A DNA stretch of 64,000 bases from Lantana camara (GCA_037501455.1 CM074859.1:93258894-93322893), one strand, 5' to 3'; counted from the stretch's first letter, positions 34,269 through 46,630 are shown. Notes: generated by a model from the letters alone, not told the origin. Made by a program: numbers and translations.

Positions 34269-37219
34269 TGTTGGAAAACAGCAGAGTAAAAGCAGCGGAA
34301 GTTTAAAAATTTTCTAAAAGGGATCGTGATCTTGCAATGTTCGTTTCAAAACTTTTGGGATTCTTAAGAAACTTACAGCAATTGAAGCTTTCTTGAAACG
34401 TATTGAGCCCCCCACAAACGTTCTTCATGCGACATGAAATCCCCGTTTCTTAATCGATTCTTTCTCCAAGATTTCAAAGTAGAAATCCTCTAGAGTAATA
34501 ATCCACACCAACCTAGATTCAAATCATGTTAGTGAGTATGCTAGTACTATAACATGTGTATTAAAGAAACAAGCAACGAGATCAGGAAAGCATAATTAAA
34601 TCTCCATTCAAAAACCCAGATTGAAGAAACCAGAAACTGAAAATCCAGTCTGTTTTCTCAACCGAACACCCTCGCTGAAAAAATTCGTTTCTAAGCCGTT
34701 TTCACGAACGGAGCTCGCCATCTCGTGTGGTTTGATTTTTTAACGCTGATTCTCTCCTTGAAAAAATCGTTCCACCAGCCCATCATGTCGATCTTTCAAA
34801 ATCACATCTAAAATTTAGAGAAGAGGAAAACTGTTTTTCTGATCTTGTCTCGCTCTCAAGAATAACGTGATTTATCCTTTTATAGCTAAGGGATTTCTCA
34901 AATCTCCTAGTCTTTGAAGGAAAGGATTTTTTGACTTTTGTTCTATTTTTCTTTTCCTTCAAGTAATAGGAATCTTATTCAAAATAAGATATCTTATTCC
35001 TTCTAGAAAAAGAGACCCTAACCAACTTAGTAATATTAATTATTCTAATAATAATTAATATCTTCTTCCAATAATGTTTACTCTAATCTTATTAGAATTA
35101 ATACTTACTAGAATAATAAAAAGAAGATATTAATATTTATTTATTCTAATCAAATTAGAATAACCTAATTAATTAAATACTTAGAACTAATTCTCTGATT
35201 AATTCCATAATGGGCTTTAGAATAAATTCTCCAATTAATTCTAATGGGCTAAAATTAATTCTCTAATTAATTTCTCTAGGCTCCATTATTAATTCTCTTA
35301 ATTAATTATATTTGGACTTAATGATTAATTTACAAATTAATTAACACATGGCTCAATTCCTTAATTGGAGCTGCGCGTCCAAACACACCTTCGATCCACA
35401 CGTGTACTTTACACGTTGGTCTCGTTTCGATCAATTATTTGATTTTTCTAACAATACCCTGTGAACCTGGCATTTGTGTGTGACCCTCTAGGTTCAATTT
35501 CAGTTAGCAGTGAGCCTAATTAATTAATAGCCTTTATTAATTAATTACCTCACAGATCACACGACCATAGTCTAGCAACAGGTGTGTGACCCCTACTCGA
35601 AATGTGAATGTATATTCGAACGAACCTTTCAGTCAATGACATCATGTGGGATATGATCCTCCTACCATCCTATCTCTCAATTAAGATCTAGGGCATAGGA
35701 ATATGGAGAGCCCTACTAATCTTCATCTTAAAACAAAGTTCTTTTCATACTCCATTTGATCTCAATCCAAGAAAATCTCATTTTCTTGATGGCTTGATCT
35801 ATCCACCTTGTGCAAGGATTTTAGGATGGAATATGAATCACTTGTGTAATAAGAGATCATCTTGCCTACAGCAAGTGTAGGTCCTTTATTGATTCTCACA
35901 ATTCTCATATACCATTTATGTAATCCCAACATAGGCCGTGGTTCAGGTGTCTTTATGGCGACACCCTTTTGAGCCTATATCAAAGATTATAGAGTTAACT
36001 CATATGAGACAATGTGCAATCTCAAGTCTAAGGATTAATTCCTCACGTCATTGACATGTGAGATATTTCCTAATCTGGAAGTTCTAGTAACGTCCTTTCC
36101 CATTTAGGAATCTTCTCACGCGGGGCACTCTCAGTGATGAAGTTATTATGACTATCACCCTTATGTATTATGAATGCATCACCGTGTGCACTTATCACCT
36201 CATGAAACCGGGTGATCCTTCTTAAGGACGTAACTAAACAAGCAAGTCTCAACAGAGACAAAGTCAACACTCCCACTGCCTGTCGGCCTCATTGACTTGG
36301 AGAAGTTTCTAATCCTCGCCTATGGAGTTAAGAACTTGTTTCACGTGTCCTTCCCATAAGGACAAAGTTGTTAACGGCCTCAACGGATTAGGGGAGTTTA
36401 CATGCGAACGTAATGGAAACAAACAAAACATGTAATGACACATAAGAAATGTTCGCCTGTGATTACACTACAAAAAAACTGTGAATTCCGACGGGAAATT
36501 CCGATTGGATTTTCATAAATTCCGTCGATTTTCCGTTGGAAAAACTGATTTCCGACGGGGAAACCGACGTGACGGTGCCCGTTGGAAAAAACATCGCCGG
36601 AATTGGGTCCCGACGGGTCCGTTCCGTTGGTTTTCCATTGGAAATATATTTCCGACGAAAAATTATTTTTTCCAACAAAATATTTTCCAACGGGAAAACC
36701 AACGGAAATTTCCGTTGGTTTTCTGTCAAAATTTTTTTCCAACGGAATACCGACGGATTTCCAAAGGAACAAAAATAATTTAATTTTTAAGTTAACCGAC
36801 GAAATTCCAACGGAATTTTCCGTCGGTATGCCGTCAGAAAAAGAATAAAATTAAATAAATTAAAAAAAATAAAAATTTCATTTGTGGATACCCGAACCGA
36901 CCCGAAAACGAGCCACACCAACACCTCGGACGAGCCACGGGTCAAGCTTGAGCCAACCGGTGCGAGAATTAATTCTCGCGTTAATCGCGCCCTCGAGGAT
37001 TCAAACTCGGGTCTCTAAGGAAGAATGATGACTCCCTTACCAACTTGGATAACTTACTTCTTATTAATATTATGTCTTTAAATATATTTATACACTTATT
37101 TCAATTAATTATTTAAATACTTCTTGTTAATAATTTAAAAATATAAAATTTTAAATATATGATTATTTGAATCTTTATTTTGTGAATGTTGATAAAATTA
37201 AATCTTTCCGTAATATTCT

Positions 37220-37272
<53 letters not shown>

Positions 37273-38179
37273 CTTTATTGATAATGTATATACTTAAAAT
37301 TTTATATTAGTAATTTATAATTAGTATATTATATAATTTTTAAATATATAAAATATTTATGTTAACTATAATCGTATTTTTCTAATTAAATTTGATTGAA
37401 AATTTCCAACGAAAAACCAAGGGAATACCAACGGAAAATATTCCAACGGAATACCGACGGAAAACCAACGGAATTTTTATGTCATTGAAAATGCCAATGG
37501 AAAACCAACAGAAAAATTCTGTTGGTTTTTTTTAATGAAAAGAAAAGAAAACCGACGGGGATTTTCCCGTTGGTTTTCCATCAAAATTTTTATATCCTTC
37601 AAAATTCCAATGGAAAACCGACATGAAAGTCCCGTCGGTTTTCTTTTATGAAGAATAAAAAAATCGACGAGAAAATTCCGTCGGTTTTCTTTTAGTTTTC
37701 ATTAAAAAAAAATCAACGGAATTTTTACGTTGGTTTTCCATTGGAATTTCTGAAATTCCAACGGAAATATTTCCGTTGGTTTTTCTTTTTTAATGAAGTT
37801 AAAAAAACCGATGGAATTTTCCCGTCGATTTTTCGTTGGAATTTTTATTTCATAGAAATTCCAACGGAAAACCGATGGGAAAAACCCATCGGTTTTTTGG
37901 CACAATTTTTTTAGAATTGCGCCAAAATTTCCGACGGAATTCCGTTGAAATTTTTGGCGTCATTTTTTTTAAAATTCCGCCAAATTTTCCGATGGCTTTT
38001 CCGTTGGAATGCAAATTTTCTTAGCCATTGGAATTCCGTTGGTTTTCCGTCGGTTTTTTTCTGTTGGAATTCGGCAGATTTCTTGTGGTTTTACAATCAT
38101 TCGTATATTATTCAAAGATTGTCTGTTATATAAGGAAAGTCCCACAGCTTACAAGCTTTCTAAGACACTATTCCCAACA
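34269..38179 (-). mobile_element. Copia A 5' LTR, interrupted by a CACTA element
   Basis: On the plus strand it starts TGTTGGAAAACAG and ends TTCCCAACA. It is about 2.28 kb once the 1625-base CACTA insertion and its TTA duplication are removed. It matches 27269-29276 over most of its length. The right border passes directly into Tat C reverse transcriptase/RNase H coding sequence. Confidence 0.9.
36466..38090. mobile_element. Non-autonomous CACTA (En/Spm-type) DNA transposon
   Basis: It starts CACTACAAAAAAACTG and ends with an inverted TTTCTTGTGGTT (a diverged terminal repeat), flanked by TTA at 36463-36465 and 38091-38093. The uninterrupted site GTGATTACAATCATTCG is present in the partner LTR at 29194-29210. 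Both ends carry dense subterminal repeats of CCGACGGAA/CCAACGGAA and their reverse complements (36480-36840, 37390-38080). The core (36850-37380) is AT-rich with an (AT)n run at about 37223-37272. There is no transposase. ORFs over the subterminal repeats are low-complexity artefacts. Confidence 0.9.
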
Positions 38180-40440
38180 TTAATCGATTCATATCTCGAT
38201 CCTCCAAACGCAACCTCCCATTTTTCAAAGCTCTGAGGAATCTGAAGAAGTTCGAGTGGAATGAAGAATGCGGTAGAGCTTTCGACCAACTCAAAGAGCA
38301 CCTAGCGTCCCCTCCTTTATTGGCCAAGTCCAACGAAGGAGAGACCTTGTACCTCTATCTGTCTCTATCCAATGAAACTTTCAGTTCGGCCGAAGTCGCC
38401 ATCTGGGATCGAAAGCACCTGCCAATCTACTATCTCAACAAAATCCTGCATGGCGCGGAACGAAATTACCTGGAAATCGAGAAATTCGTCTTTTCCCTTA
38501 CTCACGCAACTCGAAAGCTAAGACCCTATTTCCAGGCGTATCTCATAGCCGTTCTAACTGATCAACCCCTCAAGCAGGTCTTATCTAAACCCGAAGTATC
38601 GGGCCGAATAATGAAGTGGGCAATCGAGTTGAGCCAGCATGACATCACCTATCAACCTCGAGCTGCCCAACAAGCCCAATTTCTGGTTGACTTTCTAGTC
38701 GTAAAGAAAACGAGCTCAATGGAGATCGTCCCAGCCACATCGAGCTGGATCATGCACGTCGATGCATTGTCGACCTCTCAAGGGGGAGGAGTAGGCAAAT
38801 CCTGGCAAGTTCTGACGGCCTACAGCTCGACTTTGCCATCCGACTCTACTTCAGGGCCACCAACAACGAAGTTGAGTATGAAGCGCTCGTCGCAGGCCTA
38901 CAGTACGTTTCAGAAAAAAAGATCGAGAAATTAGCCATCGTGACCGATTCCCAACTTGTCGCAGGTCAGGTCAATGGCATTTATGAGGTGAGAGAGGAAT
39001 CGATGGAGGCCTATCTCAAGATAGTTAGAGAATTGACCTCGAAGTTCAAGGAGTTCATAACTGAACAGGTTCCTCACGACGAAAATGGCCGAGTCGATGC
39101 CCTGTCCAAATTAGAGAACGGGCTTCAAGGAACCAAAGACGCAACCATTTCTTACCTGGTCTCAGGGGGGCCGAGCCATCGATGAATGCAAGATCGAAGT
39201 ACCCGCCATCGACCCACCCGAGTCCTACTAGATGGACGATCTTATCGCATATCTGAAAGACAAAACCTTGCCCCAAAACCGAACTGAATCTAGAAGAGTC
39301 AAGTATCAATCTATGCAATACTTGCTCGATCGTGAGGGCAGGTTGTTTAAAAATTCCTTCATAGGTCCACCCTTGAGGTGTCTTCGACCTAGCCAAGCTC
39401 GAGATGTGCTAGAGAAGATACATGAAGGTTATTGCGGGAATCATTTCGGGGGTCGAGCCCTCGCTCATAAAGTATTAAGGAGCAGTTATTTTTGGCCAAC
39501 ACTGGTGTGGGATGCAAAAATTCACTCTTGGAAATGTCCCAAGTGCCAGAAACATGGCAACCTCATCCACGCTCACCCGGCAACCATGATATCGATCGAC
39601 GTCTGTTGGCCCTTCGATGAGTGGGGGAACGACATCATCGATCCGTTACCCCTTGCCCCCAGACAAAAGAGATTCATCATAGTATGCGCCGAATACTTCT
39701 CAAAGTGGGTCGAGGCCGAAGCAGTCCCCAAGATAATTGATGCAGTGATAAGGAACTTCCTCTGGAAGAATATAATCTGCCGCTTCGGGGTTCCGAGGGT
39801 TCTCATATTTGACAATGGGCCTCAATTCTGATCTGAGAACACTAATAGCTATTGTCAAGACCTCGGCATCGACCTCAGGTTCACTACCATTGGCTACCCG
39901 TAAGCAAATGATCAAGCTGAAGTCACCAAAAGAATCATCATCCAAAATCTAAAGACCCGCCTTGATGCCAAGCTTGGTGCCTAGGCGGATGAACTCTACG
40001 GCGTATTATGGGCGTATCGAACCACCCCTCGAACAGCCACTGGACAAACCCCATACTCTTTGGTTTACGGGTCCGAAGCCGTTATCCCTTCAGAGCTCTT
40101 ACATGAAACGGCTCACGTCTCTCAATATCAGCTCGACCGGAACAACAAAAATCGAGCTGAAGACCTGGACGTGATTGAGGAAAGCAGGGAACGCGCCTAC
40201 CAGAAGCTCAAACAATACAAGGCTGCGGCTGCTCGATCCTTTAACAAGCATGTGAAACCCAGGTCATTCCAGATTGGGTATCTAGTGCTAAAGAAGGTCG
40301 AGGTTTTGCATCACGTTGGAAAACTTGATCCCAACTAGGAAGGGCCCTATCAAGTAACCGAGATCAGGAAGAACATGGCTTATCAATTGGAAGACATAGC
40401 CGGTGACCCCTTATACAACCTGAAGAAATTTTATGTTTAA
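38180..40440 (+). pseudogene. Tat C pol: reverse transcriptase end, RNase H, second RNase H-like domain, integrase
   Basis: It begins in the reverse transcriptase thumb (FEWNEECGRAFDQLKEHL). RNase H follows (YYLNKILHGAERNYLEIEK, then LTDQPLKQVLSKPE). After a frameshift near 38935 comes the extra RNase H-like domain of Tat elements (TDSQLVAGQVNGIYE, then DENGRVDALSKLE). Integrase from 39232 keeps the zinc-binding HH-CC pattern (HEGYCGNHF..., CPKCQ), catalytic aspartates (near NDIIDPLP and IFDNGPQF) and the glutamate in DQAEVTKR. Stops at 39829, 39901 and 39982 and in the EGPYQV motif (near 40336) kill it. It ends LKKFYV then TAA. The rest of the reverse transcriptase was lost with the copia fusion. 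Confidence 0.92.
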
Positions 40441-41319
40441 GTTTCCACAATTGTAATAGAAGTGTTAAGGGATCGAATTCGCCTAAGAATCGAACCCCTT
40501 GTTAATGAAAGAAATTATATTCTTTTAGGTCGGATTCGATCAAAACCGACCCAGGTCTAGTACTTGTCAAATTCTTTCACTTATACACACATTCGGTCGA
40601 TCATGCCTCGAGGGGGGGAGTAAGCCCCCCACCTATTAACTTAGATCTCGGATCCAATGAGGTCAACCTAGACCCAAAGAGATCCCAAGCCCTCTTTTCT
40701 GAATTTAAGTTTTAAAAATTCCAACGAGGTCGAACATCGACCCAACGAGAATAAAATCCACAGCAAAAATAAGTCAAGTGATGGGATGATTTTAAGAGAA
40801 AAGACCCGAACTTTAATAAGGCTAACAAAACATTCCTACAAGATCGAATCTGCGTAGATCGATCCGAACGAGAATAAATAAAAATTAGCATACAATAAAG
40901 TTTGGTCACATTCACATCGATCCATCACATCCGCATCGACTCAAAAATATATCCAGCTTGCAAAGTGAAAAACACAAGTATGGAAAAGTAAGAGTGCATT
41001 CATGATCAACCTCACTACATGATGTGGGTCAATCGATCCGCGACATCAAGCTCACTATGCGATGTGGCTCGACAGTGGTCAAAGTTCATAACAAAACACA
41101 AATAAAGCAACAAATATTAACCCGGATACACCCCAGCCGGTAGATCGAATAGATTTTTTAGAAAAGTGCTTAGCATAGAAAACAGATGGATTAAGATGGT
41201 AGTACAGATGTCGAACCGCTTGGAGGCTCCGATTTCGGCACTGCTTAGTTGCGACCCAGTCGCGTCGGAGGTAGGAAACTATCCACTTCGATCGGCTGTG
41301 GGAGTTCGCACTCGAGTAC
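40441..41319 (+). other. Tat C spacer downstream of pol
   Basis: Noncoding. It contains GGGGGGGAGTAAGCCCCCC (40612-40630), which is both a purine run and a perfect inverted repeat. A small duplication around ATGATGTGGGTCAATCGATC and ATGCGATGTGGCTCGAC is near 41020-41070. No gene supported. Confidence 0.6.
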
Positions 41320-41394
41320 TGTTGAGTATGAAATTTACATTCTTTTTAGTGCTTAATTAAGAATATTTTTAGTCGTTTCCTATGGAAGAAGAAA

Positions 41395-41657
41395 CTGAGA
41401 CACCGTCGTGTCTCAGTACAGAAACTAAGGATTGAGAAGGTAGAAGGAGACAAGGTCGTGTCTCCTGGCATGAGGAATCGAGACACGGTCGTGTCTCGGT
41501 ACAAAAAGTTCAGTTGGTGCGTGCATGAAGAGACACGGTCGTGTCTCTGGGGAGTTAAATGTTTGACACGGTCGTGTCATACTAAGAAAAGCGCGCTAAC
41601 GTTTCTTCTCTACACGGTCGTGGCGATGTTATGCTAGGCTAAGACATGGTCGTGTCT
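41395..41657. repeat. Seven GACAC-GGTC-GTGTC palindromes
   Basis: Copies are centred near 41406, 41456, 41489, 41539, 41572, 41618 and 41650. The core is CACGGTCGTG. Outer arms differ but pair: TGAGACAC/GTGTCTCA, GGAGACA/TGTCTCC, CGAGACAC/GTGTCTCG, AGAGACAC/GTGTCTCT and TGACAC/GTGTCA. Copies 6 and 7 are shorter or have one mismatch. Confidence 0.92.
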
Positions 41658-42620
41658 CGGGCCGCTGGGTTAATTCTCGGACTCTGCTATATAAGTTAAT
41701 TATGAGGGTTATTTGAGGGGGCTTTTCTCAGACTTCTACCCTAGCAGAGAAAGTTGAATCAGATGGAGTTTGTACGAATGTTCTGGAGGAATTCGAGAAG
41801 ACGAGAGAATTGATTGTTCCGAACAATTTAGTTCAATTCCAGTTTTATTTATCGCTTTATTGACTCAAACTAATTCCTTTAGCCGTAGAATCATAGTCTT
41901 AGTAGTTAATTGTTTTTCGTTGGATTTGACTGAATGTTTATGAGTTTGGATTTCAAGTTTTGCTTAGACATGTTGAATTTGAGTTTAATTAATGCAATTT
42001 CTTTTAGTTTTATAGTGTTTGCGCAAGTTATGAGTAGCTAAATACCTAAAGCTAGGGGAATAATGATTGGTGCATGAAAGGTGTTCGATAAAATGCTTGA
42101 ATTACTTGTTCTGATTCTTAGTTGTGAAAATTGGTTTGAATTGATATGTGATGATCTGGCCAATCGTAACATAGCCTATAATTGTCTAATATTCAAGGGA
42201 ATTAGGATAATTGTGAGGATTTGCATAATTAGTGAGTTGGAGAGTTAAAGAGATTTAATCTTGAATTCATACAACTTATAATTGTATTCCATGCTGAGCC
42301 GCTAGAATAGGATTATACTAATCTTGAGCCAATTGATTAAGTTAATTATTCATGATTGTGAGAACAACTTGGAATTTGATTTAATACTCGATTATAACTT
42401 GAGAGAGGATAGTACGAACTTCAGTGATTAGGTTGTAGAATCAGACTTGTCACAAGAGCATTGCTTTGAACCTTGGATTGTACTGATTGTTATCTCCCTT
42501 GCCCATTTCGTTTTCTGAAGTTAATCCTTATTTATTAGTTTGCTTATTAGTTTAGTTTCTTAAATTATTGAATTGATCTTAGTAGTTATAGTAAACCACT
42601 TTAAATTCGTTCGGTCTTTA

Positions 42621-43932
42621 TGTAAAGCCCCGTTTTCCCAACAAGTCAGGTATGACGTCACGAGAGAGTTTAATTCAGTAATTATGTGATTGTTAAACAT
42701 GTCAACGTGTAATTTTATTTAATTATGTGCGCTTTAGAAATTTATTTAAATTGTACTTGGACTCAATTGTCCAATAATTACAAGATAGGAACCTAATTTT
42801 AATTAGGGTGTTTGGAGGCCCTCGTGGCTACCTTGAGCCCGGGAATTCGGATTCGAATTCCAACCTTATTTTTGAGTTCGTTTCGGTGATTCGGATTCAA
42901 ATACTTAACCTTTTATTTTTCTAAAGTTATTTGATTGCCCAACCGTTTTAAAATCCGATCCAGTTGGACCGGATACCGCTTGACCCTACTCGTTTCTACC
43001 CACCCGATTGACCAGTCCTAAAAGGGCCAGCCTTATCCCTTTTTCCCCATTTTGATCGATCAATCATCAGCCATGAAGAGAAGGAGAAGGAAAATACCCA
43101 ATTTTGGTACCAAAGACCTCAAGCTCGGGTTTTCAAGATCCAACCCTCCGATCAATGACCTAAGGTAAGATTCGTGCTCTATTCGTTACGTGCTTTAATT
43201 TGATATAGCTTTCATGCCTCGGATTTATGCCTATGTGATGATTTGGGAAGATGATGAATACTAACTGGGTTGGGAGTTTTGTATGATCAAGGCCGTTTTA
43301 CGAGTTCTAATGTGCATATATGTGACCTACATGTTTTATTTGGTTCGTGGTACGAATTTCGTGCAATTTGGTGTGGTTTGGAGTGGTGTTGGTGTTTGAA
43401 TGGGGCTCCAGGCGCCCTTGTTGTTGTTCCTGCTTCTTTTTGGACGAACCAAATGGGAACGGCCGATCCCGTGCTGTACTGGAGTTGGGAACGGCCATTC
43501 CCAGGAGTCATACTAGCCAATTCTTTACAGAGCCGCGGGGAGAAGTTTGGGGAGCTAGGAACGGCCGTTCCCAGCTCAAGCGTGGAAAAAGAACGGTCGT
43601 TCCCATGGGCAGGAGCGCTGACCATGGCCGTTCTTAGAGCTAGCGAGGCCGTTCCAGGCCCTGTTTCAGTGCTTTTATGCGTTTTGTTTGTGTATTGTTA
43701 TTTCACGACTTCCTTGGCATGCCTAAGTGTTATTACATCAATTTACTTGCATAATTTCATGTAATTGAACTCGTTTATTGAATGTAAGTGCTAATTGATT
43801 TAATTGCTCTTAAATGCACATAAGAACATGATCATGACTTAGCTTATAACCTTGTATATAGTTTCATGCCATTTCATATGTGGACCGAACTCATAGTCTG
43901 GGGGATGTGGTGCTCTCGTCGCGAGTGCTACA
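42621..43932 (+). mobile_element. Chromovirus-type solo LTR with perfect CTTTA duplication
   Basis: It starts TGTAAAGCCCCG and ends CGAGTGCTACA. CTTTA is at 42616-42620 and at 43933-43937. The ends and the block ATTAGGGTGTTTGGAGGCC (42813-42831, the reverse complement of a stretch at 4473) place it with the LTRs at 1252 and 7591 but in the opposite orientation. Its length of 1.3 kb suggests an internally shortened LTR or a different subfamily. The ORF at 43270-43764 overlaps the palindrome cluster and has no recognisable domain. Confidence 0.93.
43454..43632. repeat. GGGAACGGCCGTTCCC palindrome cluster in the solo LTR
   Basis: Members: TGGGAACGGCCGATCCC (43454-43470), TGGGAACGGCCATTCCCA (43486-43503), GGAACGGCCGTTCC (43558-43571, perfect), GAACGGTCGTTC (43591-43602), and a weaker one near 43622-43635. 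CGGCCG or CGGTCG forms the centre. Confidence 0.88.
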
Positions 43933-44024
43933 CTTTAGATTAGAAAAGAGTATTGAGTAGTGATTGATTTCCCTTCCTTGTGCGTACGATCCTATTGTGT
44001 TCTATATATGTTCAGTGTATACTT

Positions 44025-46630
44025 GCACGATTTGGTTTAACTTAAAATCACACACAGGTGCCCTCTTGTCCCTCTTGGAATAGGCCATTTCCACCGCGAA
44101 CCCATATTTGTGCGTGGACCAGTCGATGTCGACAGGAGGCTCTAGCTCTTCGTCCGAAGGATCAGGATAGGGGTCAGGTAAGTTCAAGCCGATGCTGGAC
44201 TCGTTGAATTCGACCAGAATTAGGCTCTGTGCTTTAAGTTGGTTATAGAAGATCTTCAACCCAGCTTGCATGTCAAGAGCCGCCATCACTGCGTTGGCCT
44301 CTTCGAAGGCTGGCCCTTCGATGAACTCTAAGACCGCATACCGTTTGATCTCTGCCTTGGTTTTCTCCATCGATCTGATCACGAAATATATTTTAGCTTG
44401 GGCTTCATCCAGCACCTCCTTTTGTGCCTCATCTCGACCAACATCCCTGGCCTTCTTGGCGTCTTGAAGAGCTTGGGATTGAAGTGGCTCCAGTTCGGAG
44501 GCATGCTTACCACTCTGGAGATCGATTTGCCCGATGGCGCTCTGCAACTCGACCCCCTGGTCTTCATCGCCTTCTCCAACTGGCTCTTCTCCGACCTCAA
44601 ACCTTCGTTTTCCTTCTCAAGGGCCTCGAGACTTCCTCCGTCCATCGATACCAGCTTCTCCTTCGCAGCCTTATAGTTTGATTTATATTTCACCATCTCG
44701 GCTTCGAAGAGTTCGGATCAACGGAAGGAATTGAGACCGATGGGAAGCAGGTCCTGAGTACATAGAGATCAAACCATTGGCCAGATTGATGGAATAAACA
44801 AAGGAGAAAAGACGAAGCCGATATGCAAACACTTACGCTAAAAATGGCCTTGCTGACGCAATATCTCTGGTTGTGGACTTTCTCTCAAAAAAATGGCGCC
44901 TGCTCATCAACCACACAGGCTTGATTGAACAAAGCTCCCAACAGCTCGATGTTGGGCTTCCCGATGCCCAAATTCCTTACCATCCCATCAGAATTCCTGC
45001 GCTTGAGCCCGACCGGCCAGTTTGGTCGATCGTTTTGGTTGAGATCAGATAAGAGCAGATCCTCCAAGTCAGACTCATTGGATTCCACGTTGAGATCGAC
45101 GGTCACAGCGGGTCTCTTCGCCCTCTTGCGCATACGCTTCCCAATCCCATGTTGCACTTCCTGAGGAAGAACTAAATCATAAGGTTGAGAGGCGGGGTCG
45201 AAATAAAGGTCAATGTGATCCAAATTAATTACTTGTTCGGTGCTCTCTAGGTCTGGGCCCGACGGTCTTAGCTATGGGAGGATCTGCCTAGTTGATGGAA
45301 CCTCGATCACGTTCCTGGGGTTGAGGTCGAGGAACAGGTGGAGCCACATTCCTAACAGGATGTTGAGCCAAGACTTGGGCATCGGACAAGGCTTGGATGA
45401 TGGCACCGATCGCCCCGTCGATCCTCTCTTCCTCCTCTCGAAGGAGAAGATCTGTTCTCTACTTACCCAAAGTTGCCAAAACTCTCTTCCGAAGGCTCAT
45501 CCTCAGAATATGGAGCCCTGCAAAGAATCGACACCAATCAGAAAACAACAAAAGGGGTCGAAATCGACGAAAAGCACTTAACAAAAAAATTTGACAAGGC
45601 CTGAGACTCGGTCAGGCATGGCCAGGTTGAAGAGAGGGGCATACCGAAACTAAATTCTCGCAACCTGGTCCCCGGACCAGACCCACTTCGACCAGGTGGC
45701 AGGTCCTTATCAGATAATCTGGATCGAGAGGGCCCAATTTAGTAAAGAGGTCAAATTTCTTGTGCAACCAGGCTCTCTTATTTACAAGAAGCCTCTTGGG
45801 TTCGGCTGTGGTCCACGTGGTTCGAAAGGGAGGTGACATCGGACAATCGATGAAGAAAATTTTATCCTTCCATCCCATACCATTGGAGGAGGTCGGGATT
45901 GCAACAAGTTTTCGATCCACCTTGGCCTGCAAATAATAGTACCCCACTCCAGACTTCACCGAATTGTTGAGAGTGAAGAATTCGCGAAAGTCTTCGATCC
46001 GAGGTACAAACCCGAGGCACCTCACAATTATGATGACACTGTGCATAAGAGCGATTGAGTTCGGTGTTAACTGCCGCGTGGCACAAATTGACTCGATCGA
46101 AAAAAGTCACCAACAGTGAGTGCAACAGAAATCTGAATTCGTGTCGAACTGATGCCAGATATAACCCGAACGAGTGTTTCTCCCTCCCTCGCATGGCGGA
46201 CTCTGAACCCTTCATGCATTCCGGATAATCTATTCCCCACCTCAGTGAGATCGGAAACTCTCATTTTCGAGCGTTGTTAGGTTACATGGGTAGTGGTACG
46301 GTAGACAAATCTCGATCTCTCTTTCGGTGGCGACGCCGCCACGGCCTCTTCAACGCCTCGAACCTCCACCTCCTCCGGTTCATCTATCAATCATCGTGTC
46401 GACCTCGAGGTCGAAGCTCTTCCCCCGAGATTGGCATTCCCCTCAGGAACTTCGACTCCCCCCAGGGATCGTAAAATAGATCCGAAACTGTGGTCAGGAA
46501 GGGGAGGAACAATCCCTACTCCTGGGGCCCTCTCCAGCGAGGGGGTAAAAGGTGGATTAAGTCTACTTGGATTATTCCCAACCTCTATTCCTTCATTTTC
46601 GACCTCCATCCTTACTGGTCTATGGGCCAT
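44025..46630 (-). pseudogene. Antisense extra ORF of Tat C, frameshifted
   Basis: Read leftwards on the minus strand. An N-terminal low-complexity part starts MAHRPVRMEVENEG (46630). The 'putative gypsy type transposon' region covers about 46260-45700 (MHSVIIIVRCLGFVP, then IPTSSNGMGWKDKIFFI). A charged part follows (45223-44885), then a coiled-coil-like segment (LEALEKENEGLRSEKSQLEKA, 44650-44590) and an acidic tail (DPYPDPSDEELEPP, near 44160). The pieces lie in different frames, so it is broken by indels, though unrecognised introns could explain some shifts. Orientation is opposite to Tat C pol. Homologues: 22122-22994 and 60406-62297. The product's role is unknown. Confidence 0.78.

Larger units (their letters stand above)
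41320..44030 (+). mobile_element. LTR-like block, possibly Athila-type, split by a solo LTR
   Basis: Noncoding sequence of an LTR character interrupts the Tat C spacer. It has a repeat-rich first part with seven GACACGGTCGTGTC palindromes, a TATATAAG at 41690, a long AT-rich body, and an end with GTGCGTACGATCCTATTGTG and CAGTGTATACTTGCA (near 44010-44030). That end resembles the '...GGATACGATC...TTGCA' ends of Athila-type LTRs. A TG start is offered at 41320 but I found no matching target duplication, so the borders and the Athila assignment are uncertain. It is interrupted at 42621-43932. Confidence 0.45.

Noticed and set aside
36398..36848. Several 80-124 codon ORFs on both strands
   Set aside because: They translate the CCGACGG/CCAACGG subterminal repeats of the CACTA element in different frames.
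17618..38184. A single insertion of the whole copia cluster with one target duplication
   Set aside because: The flanks ATGGA and TTAAT do not match, and Tat C reverse transcriptase is missing between them, so two insertions plus a deletion fit better.
40612..41100. CRISPR-like or satellite array
   Set aside because: Only one hairpin and one small duplication; no regular repeat-spacer pattern here or elsewhere in the window.
41320..41330. Exact left border of the Athila-like block at TGTTGAGTATG
   Set aside because: No matching 5-base duplication was found next to the proposed right end, so only an approximate border is given.
43270..43764. 164-codon ORF in the solo LTR
   Set aside because: Hydrophobic C-terminus but no family; it spans the GGAACGGCCGTTCC cluster and has no counterpart in the related LTRs.
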